From Straminergon stramineum (taxonomy: Eukaryota > Streptophyta > Bryopsida > Hypnales > Calliergonaceae), in contig OY987263.1 in the NCBI GenBank assembly GCA_963920665.1, forward strand, positions 38,785,218 through 38,849,217: a stretch of 64,000 nt of DNA, given 5' to 3'. How positions within the stretch are numbered: the first letter of the stretch is position 1; each line of letters opens with the position of its first letter. The notes beneath the pieces were generated by a model, which was given only the letters and a program-made list of their open reading frames with translations, had not been told where the DNA came from and ran no database searches. Made by a program: the position numbers and the translations under genes. This document shows, piece by piece, positions 9,959 through 22,900 of the stretch.

Positions 9959-12900
9959 ATGCTGCCTAGAAAGAGAGGCGCTGGGGAGGCTGAGCTGGGG
10001 AGCGACTTGAGCTTGAAGAAGAACCATCGCGTGGAGTCCTCCCCGAGCGGGAGCGTGGTCGGCGTGGCCAAGCCTCAGCACTCCATCGTCATGGCGCCGG
10101 CCAAGAGCAGCAGCCCCATGGAGGTCGAGATCGACGAGGATCTCCACAGCCGGCAGCTGGCCGTGTACGGGCGGGAGACCATGCGTCGCGTGTTCGGCGC
10201 TCACGTGCTGGTGTCCGGCCTGCAGGGCCTGGGCGTGGAGGTCGCGAAGAACGTGATCCTGGCCGGCGTGAAGTCCGTGACGCTGCACGACAGCGGCAGC
10301 GTGGAGCTGTGGGACCTCTCCGCGCAATTCTACCTCACGGAGGCGGACGTCGGCAAGAATCGTGCGTTGGCTTGCGCTGAGAAGCTGCAGGAATTGAACA
10401 CCGCGGTGGTGGTCAGCACCAGCACGGGCGAGGTGACTGAGGAGTTGCTGTCCGCCCATCAGGTGGTGGTTTTCACGGACCTGCCTACGGAGAAGGCTGT
10501 GGAGATCGACGATTTCTGCCACCGGCAGGAGCCTGCGATCGCGTTCATCAAGGCGGACATCCGCGGCGTGTTCGGTTCCGTGTTCTGTGACTTCGGGCCT
10601 TCGTTTACCGTGGTGGATGTGGACGGCGAGGAGCCCCACACGGGGATCATCGCCTCGATCAGCAACGACAATCCTGCGCTGGTGACTTGCGTGGACGACG
10701 AACGTTTGGAATTGCAGGACGGCGACCTGGTGGTGTTCTCGGAAGTGCATGGGATGCCGGAGCTGAACGACGGGAAGCCTCGTCGTGTGAAGGGTACGCG
10801 TCCGTATTCTTTCATGCTGGAGGAAGATACGAGCGGTTACGGTTCTTACGAGAAGGGCGGCATTGTGACCCAGGTGAAGCTTCCGAAGGTGCTGAAGTTC
10901 CAGCCTCTGCGTGAGGCCTTGGAGAGTCCCGGTGAGTTTCTGCTGAGCGACTTCGCGAAGTTCGATCGTCCTCCGTTGCTGCACGTGGCGTTCCAGGCTT
11001 TGGATGCGTTCCGTTCGGAGTGCGGTCGTTTTCCTGCGCCTGCGTCCGAGTCGGACGGCACGCGCTTGGTGGAGATTGCCCACCGCATCAACGAGGGCCT
11101 GCCGATCGACCAGAAGCTGGACACCATCGACGAGAGTGTGGTGAAGCTTTTGGGAAGCGGTTCGCGAGCGGTGTTGAGTCCGATGGCTGCGATGTTCGGC
11201 GGCATCGTGGGTCAGGAGGTGGTGAAAGCGTGCTCCGGCAAGTTTCATCCTCTGTTCCAGTTCTTCTACTTCGACTCCGTGGAGTCTCTTCCGTTGGAGC
11301 CTCTGACTCCCGAGGACGTGAAGCCTTTGCATTCGCGTTACGATGCGCAGATCGCCGTGTTCGGTTCGAAGTTGCAGCAGAAGCTGGAGGAGTCGAAGCT
11401 CTTTCTGGTGGGTGCCGGTGCGCTGGGTTGCGAGTTTCTGAAGAACCTCGCCCTGATGGGTGTCGCTTGTGGTCCGAAGGGCAGTCTGACGGTGACGGAT
11501 GATGACGTGATCGAGAAGAGCAACCTGAGCCGTCAGTTCCTTTTCCGCGACTGGAACATCGGGCAAGCGAAGTCGACTGTGGCTTCGTCTGCAGCTGCAG
11601 CTATCAACCCTTCTTTCCGGGCCGTGGCGTTGCAGAATCGCGTGAGTCCGAACACGGAGAACGTGTTCGACGACACGTTTTGGGAAGGTCTGGACTTGAT
11701 CGTGAATGCTTTGGACAACGTGAACGCGCGTCTGTACATCGACTCTCGTTGCGTGTACTTCCAGAAGCCTTTGCTGGAGTCTGGGACGTTGGGCACGAAG
11801 TGCAACACGCAGGTGGTGATTCCCAATCTGACGGAGAATTACGGCGCTTCTCGCGACCCTCCTGAGAAGCAGGCTCCGATGTGCACGGTGCATTCGTTTC
11901 CTCACAACATCGACCATTGTCTGACTTGGGCTCGTTCGGAGTTCGAAGGTTTGCTGGAGAAGACTCCCGCGGAGGCCAATGCTTTCCTGTCGAAACCCGA
12001 GGAGTACAAGAGCAAGATGAGGAACGCGGGTGACGCTCAAGCCCGTGAGCTTTTGGAGCGAGTGGTGGAGTGCTTGGTGACGGAGCGTTGCACGACGATC
12101 GAGGAATGCATAACCTGGGCCCGTGCTCGCTTCGAAGACTATTTCGCGAACCGCGTGAAGCAACTGACCTTCACGTTCCCTGAGGACGCTGCCACGAGCA
12201 GCGGTTTGCCGTTTTGGTCCGCCCCGAAGCGTTTCCCGAAGCCTCTGCAGTTCACGTCCTCGGACCCTTCTTACCTGTCGTTCGTGGCTTCGGCCGCCAT
12301 TTTGCGCGCCACCACTTACGGTATCTCGGTTCCCGCTTGGGCTTTGGATGCGAAGAAGATGGCTGAAGCCGTGGACCGCGTGAAGCTGCCCGAGTTCGCT
12401 CCGAAGCAAGGCGTGAAGATCGTGACCGACGAGAAGGCCACGACTCTGAACGCTTCTTCCACCGTGGACGACGACGACTCCCAGATCGAGTTTTTGATCG
12501 GCACTCTGGAGGAGGGCGTGAAGCAGCTGCCTGCCGGTTTCAAGATGAATCCCGTGACTTTCGAGAAGGACGACGACACGAACTTCCACATGGACCTGAT
12601 CGCGGGTCTGGCCAACATGCGCGCCCGGAACTACAGCGTCCCCGAGGTGGACAAGCTGAAGGCGAAGTTCATCGCCGGTCGCATCATTCCTGCGATCGCG
12701 ACGACGACTGCGATGGCTACGGGCCTGGTGTGCTTGGAGCTGTACAAGGCCATCTTGGGCCACCCCGTGGAGCGTTACCGGAACACGTTCGCGAATTTGG
12801 CGCTCCCCCTGTTTTCGATGGCCGAGCCCGTCCCTCCGAAGTGTTTCTCCCACCAAGACCTGAAGTGGTCCATTTGGGACCGTTGGATCATTTCCGGCGA

Positions 12901-13162
12901 CCTGACTCTGAAGCAGTTGTTGGACTGGTTTGAAGCGCGGGGTTTGACGGCGTACAGCATTTCTTGTGGTCAGTCTTTATTGTACAACAACATCTTCCCG
13001 AAGCACCGTGAGCGCATGGGCAAGAAGGTGTCGGACCTGGCGAGGGACATCGCTAAAGTGGACGTGCCCCCGAACCGTCGTCATTTCGACATCGTGGTTG
13101 CGTGCGAGGATGAGGAGGGGGAAGATCTGGATGTTCCGCTGGTGTCTATCCAGTTCCGGTGA
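9959..13162 (+). CDS. UBA1: Ubiquitin-activating enzyme E1
   Basis: The predicted 1067-residue protein activates ubiquitin with ATP, adenylating its C-terminus and then holding it as a thioester before passing it to E2 enzymes. It acts in the nucleus and cytosol. Visible features: a basic N-terminus (PRKR, LKKNHR); the conserved entry [16 protein letters not shown] near 58-73; the inactive adenylation half; the active nucleotide-binding loop GAGALGCE near 485-492; the metal-binding TDDD near 513-516; the catalytic cysteine PMCTVHSFP at C642; and the C-terminal ubiquitin-fold domain ending SIQFR. Length matches plant E1s, and similarity to Arabidopsis UBA1 as I recall it is high throughout. 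I chose the ATG at 9959 because MLPRKR resembles the MLHKR start of Arabidopsis; an in-frame ATG at 9881 would add 26 unconserved residues. The coding region has no intron and is far more GC-rich at third positions than its surroundings. Confidence 0.96.
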   Translation: MLPRKRGAGEAELGSDLSLKKNHRVESSPSGSVVGVAKPQHSIVMAPAKSSSPMEVEIDEDLHSRQLAVYGRETMRRVFGAHVLVSGLQGLGVEVAKNVILAGVKSVTLHDSGSVELWDLSAQFYLTEADVGKNRALACAEKLQELNTAVVVSTSTGEVTEELLSAHQVVVFTDLPTEKAVEIDDFCHRQEPAIAFIKADIRGVFGSVFCDFGPSFTVVDVDGEEPHTGIIASISNDNPALVTCVDDERLELQDGDLVVFSEVHGMPELNDGKPRRVKGTRPYSFMLEEDTSGYGSYEKGGIVTQVKLPKVLKFQPLREALESPGEFLLSDFAKFDRPPLLHVAFQALDAFRSECGRFPAPASESDGTRLVEIAHRINEGLPIDQKLDTIDESVVKLLGSGSRAVLSPMAAMFGGIVGQEVVKACSGKFHPLFQFFYFDSVESLPLEPLTPEDVKPLHSRYDAQIAVFGSKLQQKLEESKLFLVGAGALGCEFLKNLALMGVACGPKGSLTVTDDDVIEKSNLSRQFLFRDWNIGQAKSTVASSAAAAINPSFRAVALQNRVSPNTENVFDDTFWEGLDLIVNALDNVNARLYIDSRCVYFQKPLLESGTLGTKCNTQVVIPNLTENYGASRDPPEKQAPMCTVHSFPHNIDHCLTWARSEFEGLLEKTPAEANAFLSKPEEYKSKMRNAGDAQARELLERVVECLVTERCTTIEECITWARARFEDYFANRVKQLTFTFPEDAATSSGLPFWSAPKRFPKPLQFTSSDPSYLSFVASAAILRATTYGISVPAWALDAKKMAEAVDRVKLPEFAPKQGVKIVTDEKATTLNASSTVDDDDSQIEFLIGTLEEGVKQLPAGFKMNPVTFEKDDDTNFHMDLIAGLANMRARNYSVPEVDKLKAKFIAGRIIPAIATTTAMATGLVCLELYKAILGHPVERYRNTFANLALPLFSMAEPVPPKCFSHQDLKWSIWDRWIISGDLTLKQLLDWFEARGLTAYSISCGQSLLYNNIFPKHRERMGKKVSDLARDIAKVDVPPNRRHFDIVVACEDEEGEDLDVPLVSIQFR

Positions 13163-14825
13163 AGCATCGGTTGGTTGTTTTTGTTCTTTTGTCATTTGAA
13201 TCCCTTTCCTTGCATTGGTTTCACTAGGCTGTTCATAGTTGTCCATCGTAGGAATCGCTTGTATACGGCTTGAGGACTCCTCGACGGTGCCTGGGCTTTT
13301 CGCCTGGCGTGAGTTGTCGATCGAGGTGTATGTCGTAGAAGCCATTGTTGTTCTAGCGGCGAACGCCTTTCGTTGCTGGCAGTAGTTACTATCATACAAT
13401 TGACTATAGAGAATATACCGGCCTCTTCAGTGGCATTTTGTGCCCAATCTAAAGTTCGACCCTGTATCAAATTTCAATGCTGCAGCAGTAGCTCTGTTTA
13501 TTGCTGTTTCTGATGTCTTTGTTTCATATCGAATGCCATTGTTTTCGATCAATTTTCACGTTTCACTAGCTCCTGATTTTCGTTCATTTATTTTGTACGA
13601 GGTCCGCCTGTATGATTATCTGTGTTTGTTTCCATTTAAATCTTAGGCCATGCTCGCTCAAATTCGGTTACTATTTTTTCTCCTTTGATCTTGGCTCATT
13701 CCGTGAAGTGCTCATGTAGATTTCTAGAATTTGCTGTCTCTGATTCTGACGTTTGATTTTGACTTGTACTACTTACTGAACTACGCTTGATCCCAGTGAA
13801 TCTCTTTGAATGGATTGATTTTCTAGAGAGATCAGAGCCGACTTAAAATGGGGTAAGTTCGGTATTCCCTAGTAGTCCAGAAATAGCTATTTTTGTATGG
13901 TACCTCCGTTTGTTTTCCCACTACGGCGTTTTATTTGCAGCTTTGGGTTAGGTGAGATTGGTTCTGTCCTTGGGGAGTAAGGGAGCACCATCCAGACCGA
14001 CACTATTGCTGGTCCTACTTTCTGATGGGAAAGAAGTCAGTTTTTCTTCTGTAAGGCCAACCCAAGTTTTGTAATTTTGTGACATTGTATGATTGTTGTA
14101 TGAATTTTGTAAGTTAAATGCATAGGTTGCCTACTTGAGATTCTAGAACACCTTTTTTTCTCATACATGTCAATACTAAAAAAAAGAAGCAACACATGTG
14201 AAATTTTAATGAGACGAGAAGTGGAATCTATGTGTAGGAAGAAATAAAAAGTAAATGTTAGGGTTGAAAAGGTGTCTATCATGGCTTAATTAATGGTGAT
14301 ATTGTGAAAATAAAGGATTTTTGGCATTGGTGCTTGCATGATTCTAGAAAATGGGGTCTCGAATGACTTCCTAGAATTGTCCTTACATAGACCTACAAGC
14401 CTTGGATCGTGATTCATTTCCTTGAAGTTCATTTGAAGCAATGCTATTTGTTGATTGTATCTTGCAAGAGGTGTAACATTCCTACATCTACTACAAATGA
14501 AAGTATAAAATAATAGTGATAAATTTCTTCATGAGTCTTTTGAAGCTTATCACCACACATACACACATCATTCTTCACCTTCTTCCAATACTCCTCAATT
14601 TGTTTATTGTGAGTTCTCACTCTCTCAACCAAACACTCCTTTGTCCTTGCTACTCTTTTCATCTTTTTTAGCCTTTTTCTTTTCCTTGGTCTCCACCACC
14701 TTTAATTGCCTCATATAGTGCGACCTCCTTGGTCACCACCTTAGACTCTTATGATGCCACAAACACTCATTTAAAGTGAGGATTATGGATTTAGCCCATT
14801 CAATGTGAACCTCATGAGTAGAAGG
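13163..14825. other. 3' flank of UBA1 and intergenic DNA
   Basis: The first few hundred bases are presumably the UBA1 3' UTR. No clear AATAAA signal stands out close to the stop codon. Beyond about 13450 I see no gene or repeat. Confidence 0.4.
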
Positions 14826-14880
14826 CACTATAAGAAATTTGCCTTTTTTGTAGCGTTTCGACGAAACAGGTCATGTTTTC
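14826..14880 (+). mobile_element. Possible CACTA-type transposon terminus
   Basis: CACTATAAGAAATTTGCC is followed by TTTTTTGTAGCG, which is close in layout to plant En/Spm ends (CACTACAAGAAAA...GCAGCG). A short palindrome, GTTTCGACGAAAC, follows. I did not find a matching opposite end or a 3-bp duplication, so this may be a fragment. Confidence 0.35.
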
Positions 14881-15320
14881 ATCGACATTAGTGCGTCACA
14901 AATCTTGAGCTTATGGGAGGTAAATTTCTACGGGATGTTAGGAAAGACATGGGGATGTCAGAGTAAAAACAAGTGGATGATGTAGGGGACATGTATGTTT
15001 TTTTGGACATCAAGTAAAACATGGTCATATTTATTAGAATGTCCCCCCAAACATGGAAGTGCCACATTAGCTAGGGGTTCTAAATTCATCATGGGTAAAT
15101 TTTTGTAAGTTTCTGTGGGCTAAGGTAAAATGTAGACCGGATGTGAAAAATATAGGGGAAAGGTAGCCATGTGGTATGTTTTGTCAAAAAAGGAAATGGA
15201 TGGATGTACACTATGGATGGAAAGGGAAGTTCTTTATACAAGTGGGGTAGTAGGAAGTATGACAACCCATATGGGACATGTAAAGCAATTTTTTTTTGTT
15301 CAAAGTAAATTGTTTGAAAA

Positions 15321-15455
15321 AACATGCAATTGTTTGAAATAACATGTGGATGTCAGAAATAACATGTGGATGTCAGAAATAACATGTGGATGATAGAAAT
15401 AACATCCAAATGTCAAAAAAAAACATGTAGATGTTGAAAACAATGTCTAAATGTA
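15321..15455 (+). repeat. 20-bp tandem array
   Basis: At least six units keep an exact 20-bp register from 15321 to 15440. The units at 15341 and 15361 are identical (AACATGTGGATGTCAGAAAT), and the others carry a few substitutions. Weaker copies of the ACATG(T/G)GGATGTCAGA motif occur upstream near 14948. Confidence 0.85.
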
Positions 15456-17420
15456 GCGTTGTCAAATTCCCATCTTTGAATTATCCCATGTCCTTTGTCA
15501 TGGATGGACAACGGATTTCAATATTCTCCACCCTTTATTCTTACAAAATATCTATGAAGTATTTACATGACTTTGCCATCAAAATTTTCTAAAATGATAG
15601 ATGGTCCATTTTTGTTGAATTTGACAATTTTTCTTGTTCATTTTTTGGAGACTTTCATTTAAGTGATTATTTTAGGAAATAAAATAATTTATTCTTTTAA
15701 ATAATTTACTTTAAAATAATAATATTTAAATTCTAAATTAATATGAAAATGTGCCACATCATCACCAGGTTGGGTGAAAAAAATCTAACATGTCACTACT
15801 TGCTTGGCATGTGCTGAGGTGGAATCTATGTGGCATATATGTGGAGCATTTTAGAAAGCTTAGAACACCTTTTTTTTGCATTTGTTTTCATAGAACAAGT
15901 TGACATTATAATATGTTTTTCTAGATTTTGGACGTTTTTTCTGATGTCAATTGCAACACATTTAAGGTGACATTACAATTGATGCCCCTTCTATTCAAAA
16001 AAACATACTACCTTAGCTTCTAAAACATCACACAAAATAGGGTTTTCTTAAGGTGAGGATTTGCTTGATGGATTTCTATATAAACAAAAGGTAGTTCTAG
16101 AAACTATCAAAGTCCACTCTATTTGATTGACTACCACCATGTTTTTCTATGCCATTTCGGGGCTAGGGTCTTTTTTCCTATGCCATTCTTTGGTGTTATA
16201 AAATAATGAATGGCGTTGTCATGAATATTGGATTCTAGCTGCAAAAAGGTGTCCTCAAGTTCTTCTTCATAGTTTTTGGCTTTCTCATAGCCATATTGCT
16301 TTCTTGTGATATTGCTTTGCAATCACCAACTTCATTGAACATAATCAATTTGTGGATGCCAAGTTTGTCATGTCCACCTCCATTTACTTCCTAATAGGAT
16401 TCATTTAGGCCTATTTTACCTTCTATGGCAAAAAGATTTATATTAAGGCAAAATTCTAGTTGTCTAAAATTTGCTTTTGATATATTCCACCATGAATACC
16501 TTCTCCAAACCTTGACACCCATTGTGCCAAAATTCCTTTATTGGACCCAATGAACTTGTTACATAAAGTCCAAACATCCCATTTTAATCTAAACACTTGC
16601 TTGAATAGTTCAAAGCAAAAGGCATGATTTAGTAGTTGCATAGCATGTAATGTGCAGAAGGAAAGTAATAGGAGATCTTGATCCAAACTCTTTGTGTTCT
16701 TTATTGCATCCCGACTATCACATGAGATCCACAATAAAACAAAAGTTACCAAAAATTTGCAATGGAAATTAGTTGCAGTATTCTATATTATCCACTATTC
16801 TTTGTAGTCCCAAATCAATGAACTACTAAATTTGTAGTTGCTTCATGACTATGAAGAACTATGGATAAAAGATCCACAATTGATTTCCACTACACATTCT
16901 TTTTACCAACTTTTTACCATCAAGTACTAGTAGGAGTGACAACTAAAAGATGAAATTGGTAAACCAAATTTGCAAACTTCTGTATTACAAAGTGTTCAAT
17001 TCAAGCCTTGAAAAGGTGACTTGTCATCCAAGTATTTTCTTGCATGACCATAGTGGACCCATCCTCACATTCCTTAATCTAATCCTATAGTAATTGCTTT
17101 CCCATGAAAATATAAAAATTTGAGAGTCTTGCTTCAACCTCATTAATGCAATATAAAACTGAGAGCCATTCCATTTCCTTTGGAATTATACAATAAACTA
17201 ATTGGAAGCGAGTTTTTGCTAAAATCCATCCCCTTCCATTGTGCCTTGTTCGGGCACCATACTTGCCTGCTTCCAAATATGGGAAGGGTTGTAGCTGATT
17301 TTTAGCAATTCCTCCAAGTGGTGATAAAAAAAACACGTTTGGGGGACACAAGACCCTAGCTAGCTAGCTCTATGTTCAAACCTTGGTCCATCTTTTAAGT
17401 GATAATTCTGGATGGCACGT
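15456..17420. other. AT-rich stretch without recognisable genes
   Basis: Several interrupted minus-strand frames lie between 16131 and 17351. They look vaguely protein-like but match no family I know and are broken by many stops. They could be a decayed transposon gene. Confidence 0.4.
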
Positions 17421-17591
17421 CACTAGAAGAAATCTCACACATTCCAATTGATGTTTTGTATTAAATCTAACACAACTCTATAGTTTCAACATTATTTTAG
17501 TTATAGTTCTATTAAATCTGTGTTTTTTTCAATACAATTGTGTTGGATTCAACACAAAACATTAGCAAGAATATGTATGATTTCTTCTAGC
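17421..17591. mobile_element. Small inverted-repeat element (about 170 bp)
   Basis: The left end, CACTAGAAGAAATCTCACACAT, is mirrored at the right end by ATGTATGATTTCTTCTAG. The interior contains AACACAA/TTGTGTT pairs that extend the foldback. There is no coding capacity. The left end resembles a CACTA terminus, but the right one lacks the final TG. Confidence 0.5.
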
Positions 17592-17719
17592 CTACCTACA
17601 AAAGTACCTCTACCAATTTGGGTCCGAGAATGCCTTCTTTGAAAGGTGTAATATGCAATTGCGTGGCCTGAACAACTTTCAATTAATAGGCATGGGACTA
17701 ACGGGGCACCGTAAAGATT

Positions 17720-18070
17720 GTATATCAAACACATATGGTAGAACCTCCCATGACTAGCCAAGACCCATGGTCAATACATAGGTAATGGAAAATTCAACAA
17801 AGAGATGACCAATAAGTAACTGTTAGTTTTTTGGTTTTCCACCATCTTCTAGCCATCATTGTTATGACACATGTGCTTTGTTTTGAGAGCCAAATTAGTC
17901 TCTAGATGAGCAATGATGGAAGAATCTATGTAGTGGGGATCTAAATATTATGAAAATTTGACAACGTCCATCATTTCTATCTCTCAACACAACAAAAATT
18001 TAACAATGCTTTCTACTACTCCAGATCATGCATAAAATGCTTTAGTGGTTGGTAATTGGCGGTTCTACTA
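17720..18070 (-). repeat. Dispersed repeat family C, copy 1
   Basis: This stretch is the reverse complement of 51926-52312. Shared blocks include ATGACCAATAAGTAAC, TGGTTTTCCACCATCTTCTA, ACACATGTGCTTTG, TTGAGAGCCAAATTAGTCT, and ATGCATAAAATGCTTTAGTGG. The match is long and nearly collinear. No reading frame is conserved. Confidence 0.7.
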
Positions 18071-18074
18071 TATT

Positions 18075-18640
18075 TTACCGGCACCTTCTCTTCCCCCTTG
18101 AATTGCCCAAACGTTTTTTTTCCCCTTTTAGTGTGCTACTAGAGTCGTTGACGAAGATCGCCTTCGTTGACTGCGCCTGTACAACTCCGTCACTGCCGGT
18201 GGTGATCACTCCGCTCCTGGGAGGACTCCGCTCCGTCCCAACTCCCAAGGTCTTCACGTCACGCCCTCGCTCCCGTCTAGTCCATCGCCGCATGGCTGCA
18301 ATTTGCTGCAGGTTGTCTTCGTCGACTCCGGCGAAGTACGTGGTTCATGTCTAGGATGCTGGAACTCGACACCGAAGTCGCAAGTATATCTTCATCTTGT
18401 TGCAGTCCTCGAACTGCTCTCTGATTTGGATTGCGATCGGTGTTCCGCGGGTTCTCTACATAGTAACTAATCAAGAATTTAAGACTCCTCATGACACCGG
18501 ACGGCGTTGTCTCCGACGCTGGACCTTCTTCGTATTGGGTCTTAGGTTTCGAGCACCGCCACCTCTCTACTGGACTGGGAGATGTCAAGTCCAAGTTCTA
18601 GACCCTCGCGCTCAATTAAGCAAGTAATTCCCTCCTCTCG
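18075..18640. other. GC-rich block of unknown nature
   Basis: Base composition shifts sharply from the AT-rich surroundings to a GC- and pyrimidine-rich block with CpG-containing sequence. Open frames of about 70-105 residues exist on both strands, but none carries a known domain or resembles a plant protein I recognise. It could be a decayed exon or a transposon 5' region. Confidence 0.3.
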
Positions 18641-19998
18641 ATCCCGATCTAGCTATTAGTGCCCTCACAATGTTGCAGTCGGCGAAATTGCTCCTATTGA
18701 TTCCCAAATCCAATTGAATAATATATCCGCACTGTATTTTTCAAGTGGGGTTGATGTCTCCGGGTCTCTCTTGCCCCCTCTTGAATTCTCAACCGTGACG
18801 CGCTCCTCATTTCTTCTCTGATGGTGTTGAATGGAACCAGCTGCAAAGTCTAGAATCATGCATAGAATCATCACATATAATGTCCCTCACAGATCTCACA
18901 TACTATTATCTGTCTCCAAAACAAAGTACGCAGACAACCGCATTAGAAAAACACAATAGAACAAGAGATCGATCAAGAACGAGAAGCGTGCACATCGATT
19001 GAATTGCCGTTTTGGGGGGGTCTCAGATTTATGACAATTACAACCCTGTATTGTGGCATCCGAACCGAGAGCCTACAAAATCCCAATCTGAGGTGCCTGC
19101 ATTTCCATAATTAATATATAGGGCATCCGCTGCAAGACAAGTTCACGCACAATTGAGACAAAATGTGGTTGCATTCCAATATAGAAGCGCCGCGTGAGAG
19201 CTCCTAAAATCACTCCTGTCAGTCACGAAAACTTCCCCCGCAACCGCCGCTTGTCCAACCCACCACAACAGTCAAGTCACCCGCCACTTGCAAACCAGCC
19301 AGTAAGCTTAGCACCCGTCATCCTCGCAGTATTGTACAAGCCCGGTTGTAGGTCACAGAGTAAGTTAAGTGACAGACTTCGTAAACCGGCGTTTTCTGGT
19401 GTTGCTACCTTAGCTTGGTTTCCCATTACTAGACATAATGCCAATTGGAAATGGCATTATTATCTTACAACCAAACTTCAGTCCGTCAGAATTAGTTTTA
19501 TGTACCTGGCTGTGTATAATCCAATCATAAGCTCTTGAAGATGATGATAAAGATGAGTTTGATCCATCCTCAGATTTTTCAACAGAGGTTTCTAAGTAAA
19601 CTGAAAAGTAAGTAAACTTCAAAATATTAGACTGTAAAGTTAAGAATTGCTCTTCTGCCTTGATTGGCATTTCATTAAGATCAGACTTAGAGCACAAGGG
19701 TGGGCAACTGGACATGCGCTGATACACAAAAGGACAGGCAGGATGCCGTGGACTTGAAACGAGTTTTAAAAACGGACGTTTGAACGGGAATTTGCATGTT
19801 CTCACTAAGCATCCGTTGTGAGCTTACTCATATTGCCACCTCAATCTGTAATTTCACATGACCGTTCTGAGTGACGTCTGTACAAGTGATTGGGAGGAGA
19901 TTGGACGTTATCCCGGAGTCTAAGAATGATGATACAAATGTACTAAGTAATATGCAGACTACCTTTGCACATGAATTCTTGTAAGCCTCTGTGATTAT
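18641..19998. other. 3' flank of the DDHD phospholipase gene
   Basis: Nothing identifiable is visible. The part nearest 19998 probably includes the 3' UTR of the minus-strand gene. Composition is intermediate, and the short frames have no domain signal. Confidence 0.35.
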
Positions 19999-22900
19999 TT
20001 ACACGGTACGGCTTGAGTACGATTTGGTTTGTTGATCGGACAAAGCTGGAATCCAATCCTCTTTCACGAAGAATGTTGAAGTGGAGTCGTCATCACCAGA
20101 GTCCCAGTCATCTTGAGCACTGAGGACAGAGGATGAGTTTGCGGTGGTACTATCTAGTTTCCCTATCTCATCATCACTGCTATCGTCAATGATCTCACCA
20201 CGAAGCGCTTCCATGGTTGGAACATTGTCAGACTCGGGTTCCAGGGAGATATCACGGTAAAGATGCTTCAGAATGAAGAGCGCAGTGTCAGGGTCTTGCC
20301 AATATGACCTGTTTCATCAAATCACAGCACTTGATCTATTAAAACTTGCATGAACATGAGCGTCTTTCTAATTGAACTAGATGATGAAATCGGTCCAGCA
20401 GCGGGAGCAGGAGCAATTACAACAGCAAGGGAGAAACGTGACTTACGTGTGGGAGCTGATTGCAGATATATACTGATGCTCAAAGGTGGCATCCTACAGC
20501 AAGTACGAGACCACAACTAGTATTACGGTAGTGCGTGACCATTATCAGTAAATTAATTCAAGAATCCATAATGGTCATTGACAAAAGCAATTCAATGTTC
20601 GGCCTCTAACACAACAGTGTAGTTTCATTTCAGTCAAAAATATGCGATTGACCTTCGTGGTTTGAACTTCCTAACCTGTAGCATGTTGTCAATGCGTCCT
20701 TCTGGAGTTCCTGTGAGGCGCTCCATGACCTTTTGTCCGTAAGTTTTAGGCTTCTTCCGATTTCTCTCTTCTTCCTCTTCTGCACCCACCCAAAAGCATC
20801 CACCAGAAGACATTCACTCATTCACCATGCCCATCCACTATGCAATGATCATCAACCTTGAGTAGGTAAGATAGGCTTCTCAATAAGATCCAATTTGTCG
20901 ATACAACATAATACAGTGTAAGAAAGTTAAAACGGTGTTCAAAGTCAAATAGAGTACCTGCTAGACTGTCATCTTTCCTTGAAGTAAATGCATGAGCCAC
21001 ACGAGTCTGTCCATCACAACGATTAGCGACATTAGATGTGGCAACTTACGTCAGCGGAGACTCGCACAGGAACCTCGTCTTACATGTATAAACCCAGAAA
21101 ATATTTTGTCTTCGAAGTAAAGAAAAGTGAACTAGTTCCCAAATAAAGATAGACCTACCCCAACAGCACCGATGGAGTTCACAAATGCCTTGGATTTCAT
21201 GCTCAGATCCTCACCGAACTCCTGCCAAGCAATAGTTTTGGTGTCATCAACTCAGGGTGGTTCCAAATTCAATCATCAAGGGTATAACATTGCACATCGC
21301 TTCGAGACAATAAAAAAACTTTGACACATCGTAAGTTAAATAGAAACATCAAGCTCAAATCTAGAGTGCAATACCTGCAGTCCGATATGAATGCGCTTGC
21401 CTCCCTTATGATAAGGGATGAATATCGGTTTCTGGTCGACATACTCCTTACAGACAAGCGGCTCTAGCCTGAATCAAATAATTAGAGGAAGTGAGCGACA
21501 GCGAAAGCACACGGAAGAAAATATTTCATCTCCACGATTTGTATCATACTCGACTTAACGCAAGCTTGCTTACCTGTATGCCACCGGATCATAGGGGTGA
21601 AAAATATTCAGCAAAAGGCGGCAGGCTGGCATTTCTTCATCGATGCCTTCGTCTTGCCAATACTCCTTGCCTTCTCCTAAACCTATTCGTATATTCCGAA
21701 GTGCTAAGAACATTCCAAGTGGAGACCCCACCGCAAAGAAAGTTTCTACCTGCTCCACAAAACAAAACCCCTGTTGAAACCACATACAGCAAGCTAGGAC
21801 CCCAGTAACACATAATTCACTGCAGACTAGGAAGAAAAAAACAGGAACGTACCTTAAATTTGAGTTTCGGGTAAACTATAAAAGGTCGATGCTGTTTACG
21901 AGCTCTCACGGAATTATCCATATTTCCCCGCTCGTGTTCAGATTCATTATCTGGGGTATTCTGCTGCAACTCTGGACCATCGTCTCCAGTACAATGGTGA
22001 GCGCTGCAGCTTTCAGCAGAACCCAATGAAGCTCGAGGGATTTTCGTGTTGGTCGACATGATGTGTTTTAAAGTTTCTCCTCTCATTTCTGAGAAATTAT
22101 CAGGAGACCTTCTATTAACCTTGTTCTCATTCTCCATCAATCTCAGCTTCTCTTGTAGGGCGGCTACCTGCCAATTATAAGCCAAAAAGACAATTCCACT
22201 CTGAGAGAAAGTGTGCAATGACTCCCTACATTAAGTATAAAAAAAAGGTGATTCAATCTTAAAGTATATCACAAAGTAAAGATGAAAAAAATGGGGAAAG
22301 AACATTACCAACAACTGCCTGAATAGATGAATTCACGTGAGAGAGATGAAATAAAGAAATAAAGTGAAAGATTACCTCTACTTTCAATCTCTCAATCTCA
22401 GTTCGCTCCCCGTAATCTTCAGCAGAATTCACCATCACTTGATCAACAAGATCTAGGGCTCTCTCAATTTCAGCTGCTGGCAAGTCTTGGAGAGACTCTT
22501 GCTTTGTAACCTGAAGCTTAGTTGTTTCGACAGCTTCAGGCATATCCCTCTCAGAGTTTGGAGCATCAAGGTTCTCTGAATATTCCCGTTCTGTGATTTT
22601 GACATCCTCTTCGACATCCTTGGCATTCTCCTCGACATCCTCGACATCCTCCCCTACATCCTCGACATCCTTCTCAACATCCTTGACATCCTCCCCTACA
22701 TCCTCGACATCCTCTTCAACATCCTTGACATCCTCCCGTATATCCTCGACATTCACCTCTACGTCCTCTACAACCTCATTCTCTTTCTCAACACCCTCAA
22801 CCTCAGACACTTCGGTCTCCTCTGAAATTCCTGTATGCTCCTGCACACAATCATCATTCTCCAATACTTCTGTGCGCTCCTGTGCTATGTCATCCTCCTT

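Noticed and set aside
9725..12856. A 1043-codon open frame on the minus strand
   Set aside because: It lies antisense to the E1 coding region, is rich in Arg, His and Leu as expected for a shadow of G/C-ending codons, and has no domain. The plus-strand protein is conserved throughout.
15321..15455. Regular 20-bp repeats considered as a CRISPR array
   Set aside because: Units are contiguous with no unique spacers, and the genome is a plant.
16131..17351. Minus-strand protein-like pieces suggesting a decayed transposon gene
   Set aside because: I could not match the fragments to any transposase or retroelement family, and stops are dense.
18049..18627. Open frames of about 75-105 codons in a GC-rich block
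   Set aside because: No recognisable domain and no supporting splice structure; frames are open on both strands, as expected from composition.
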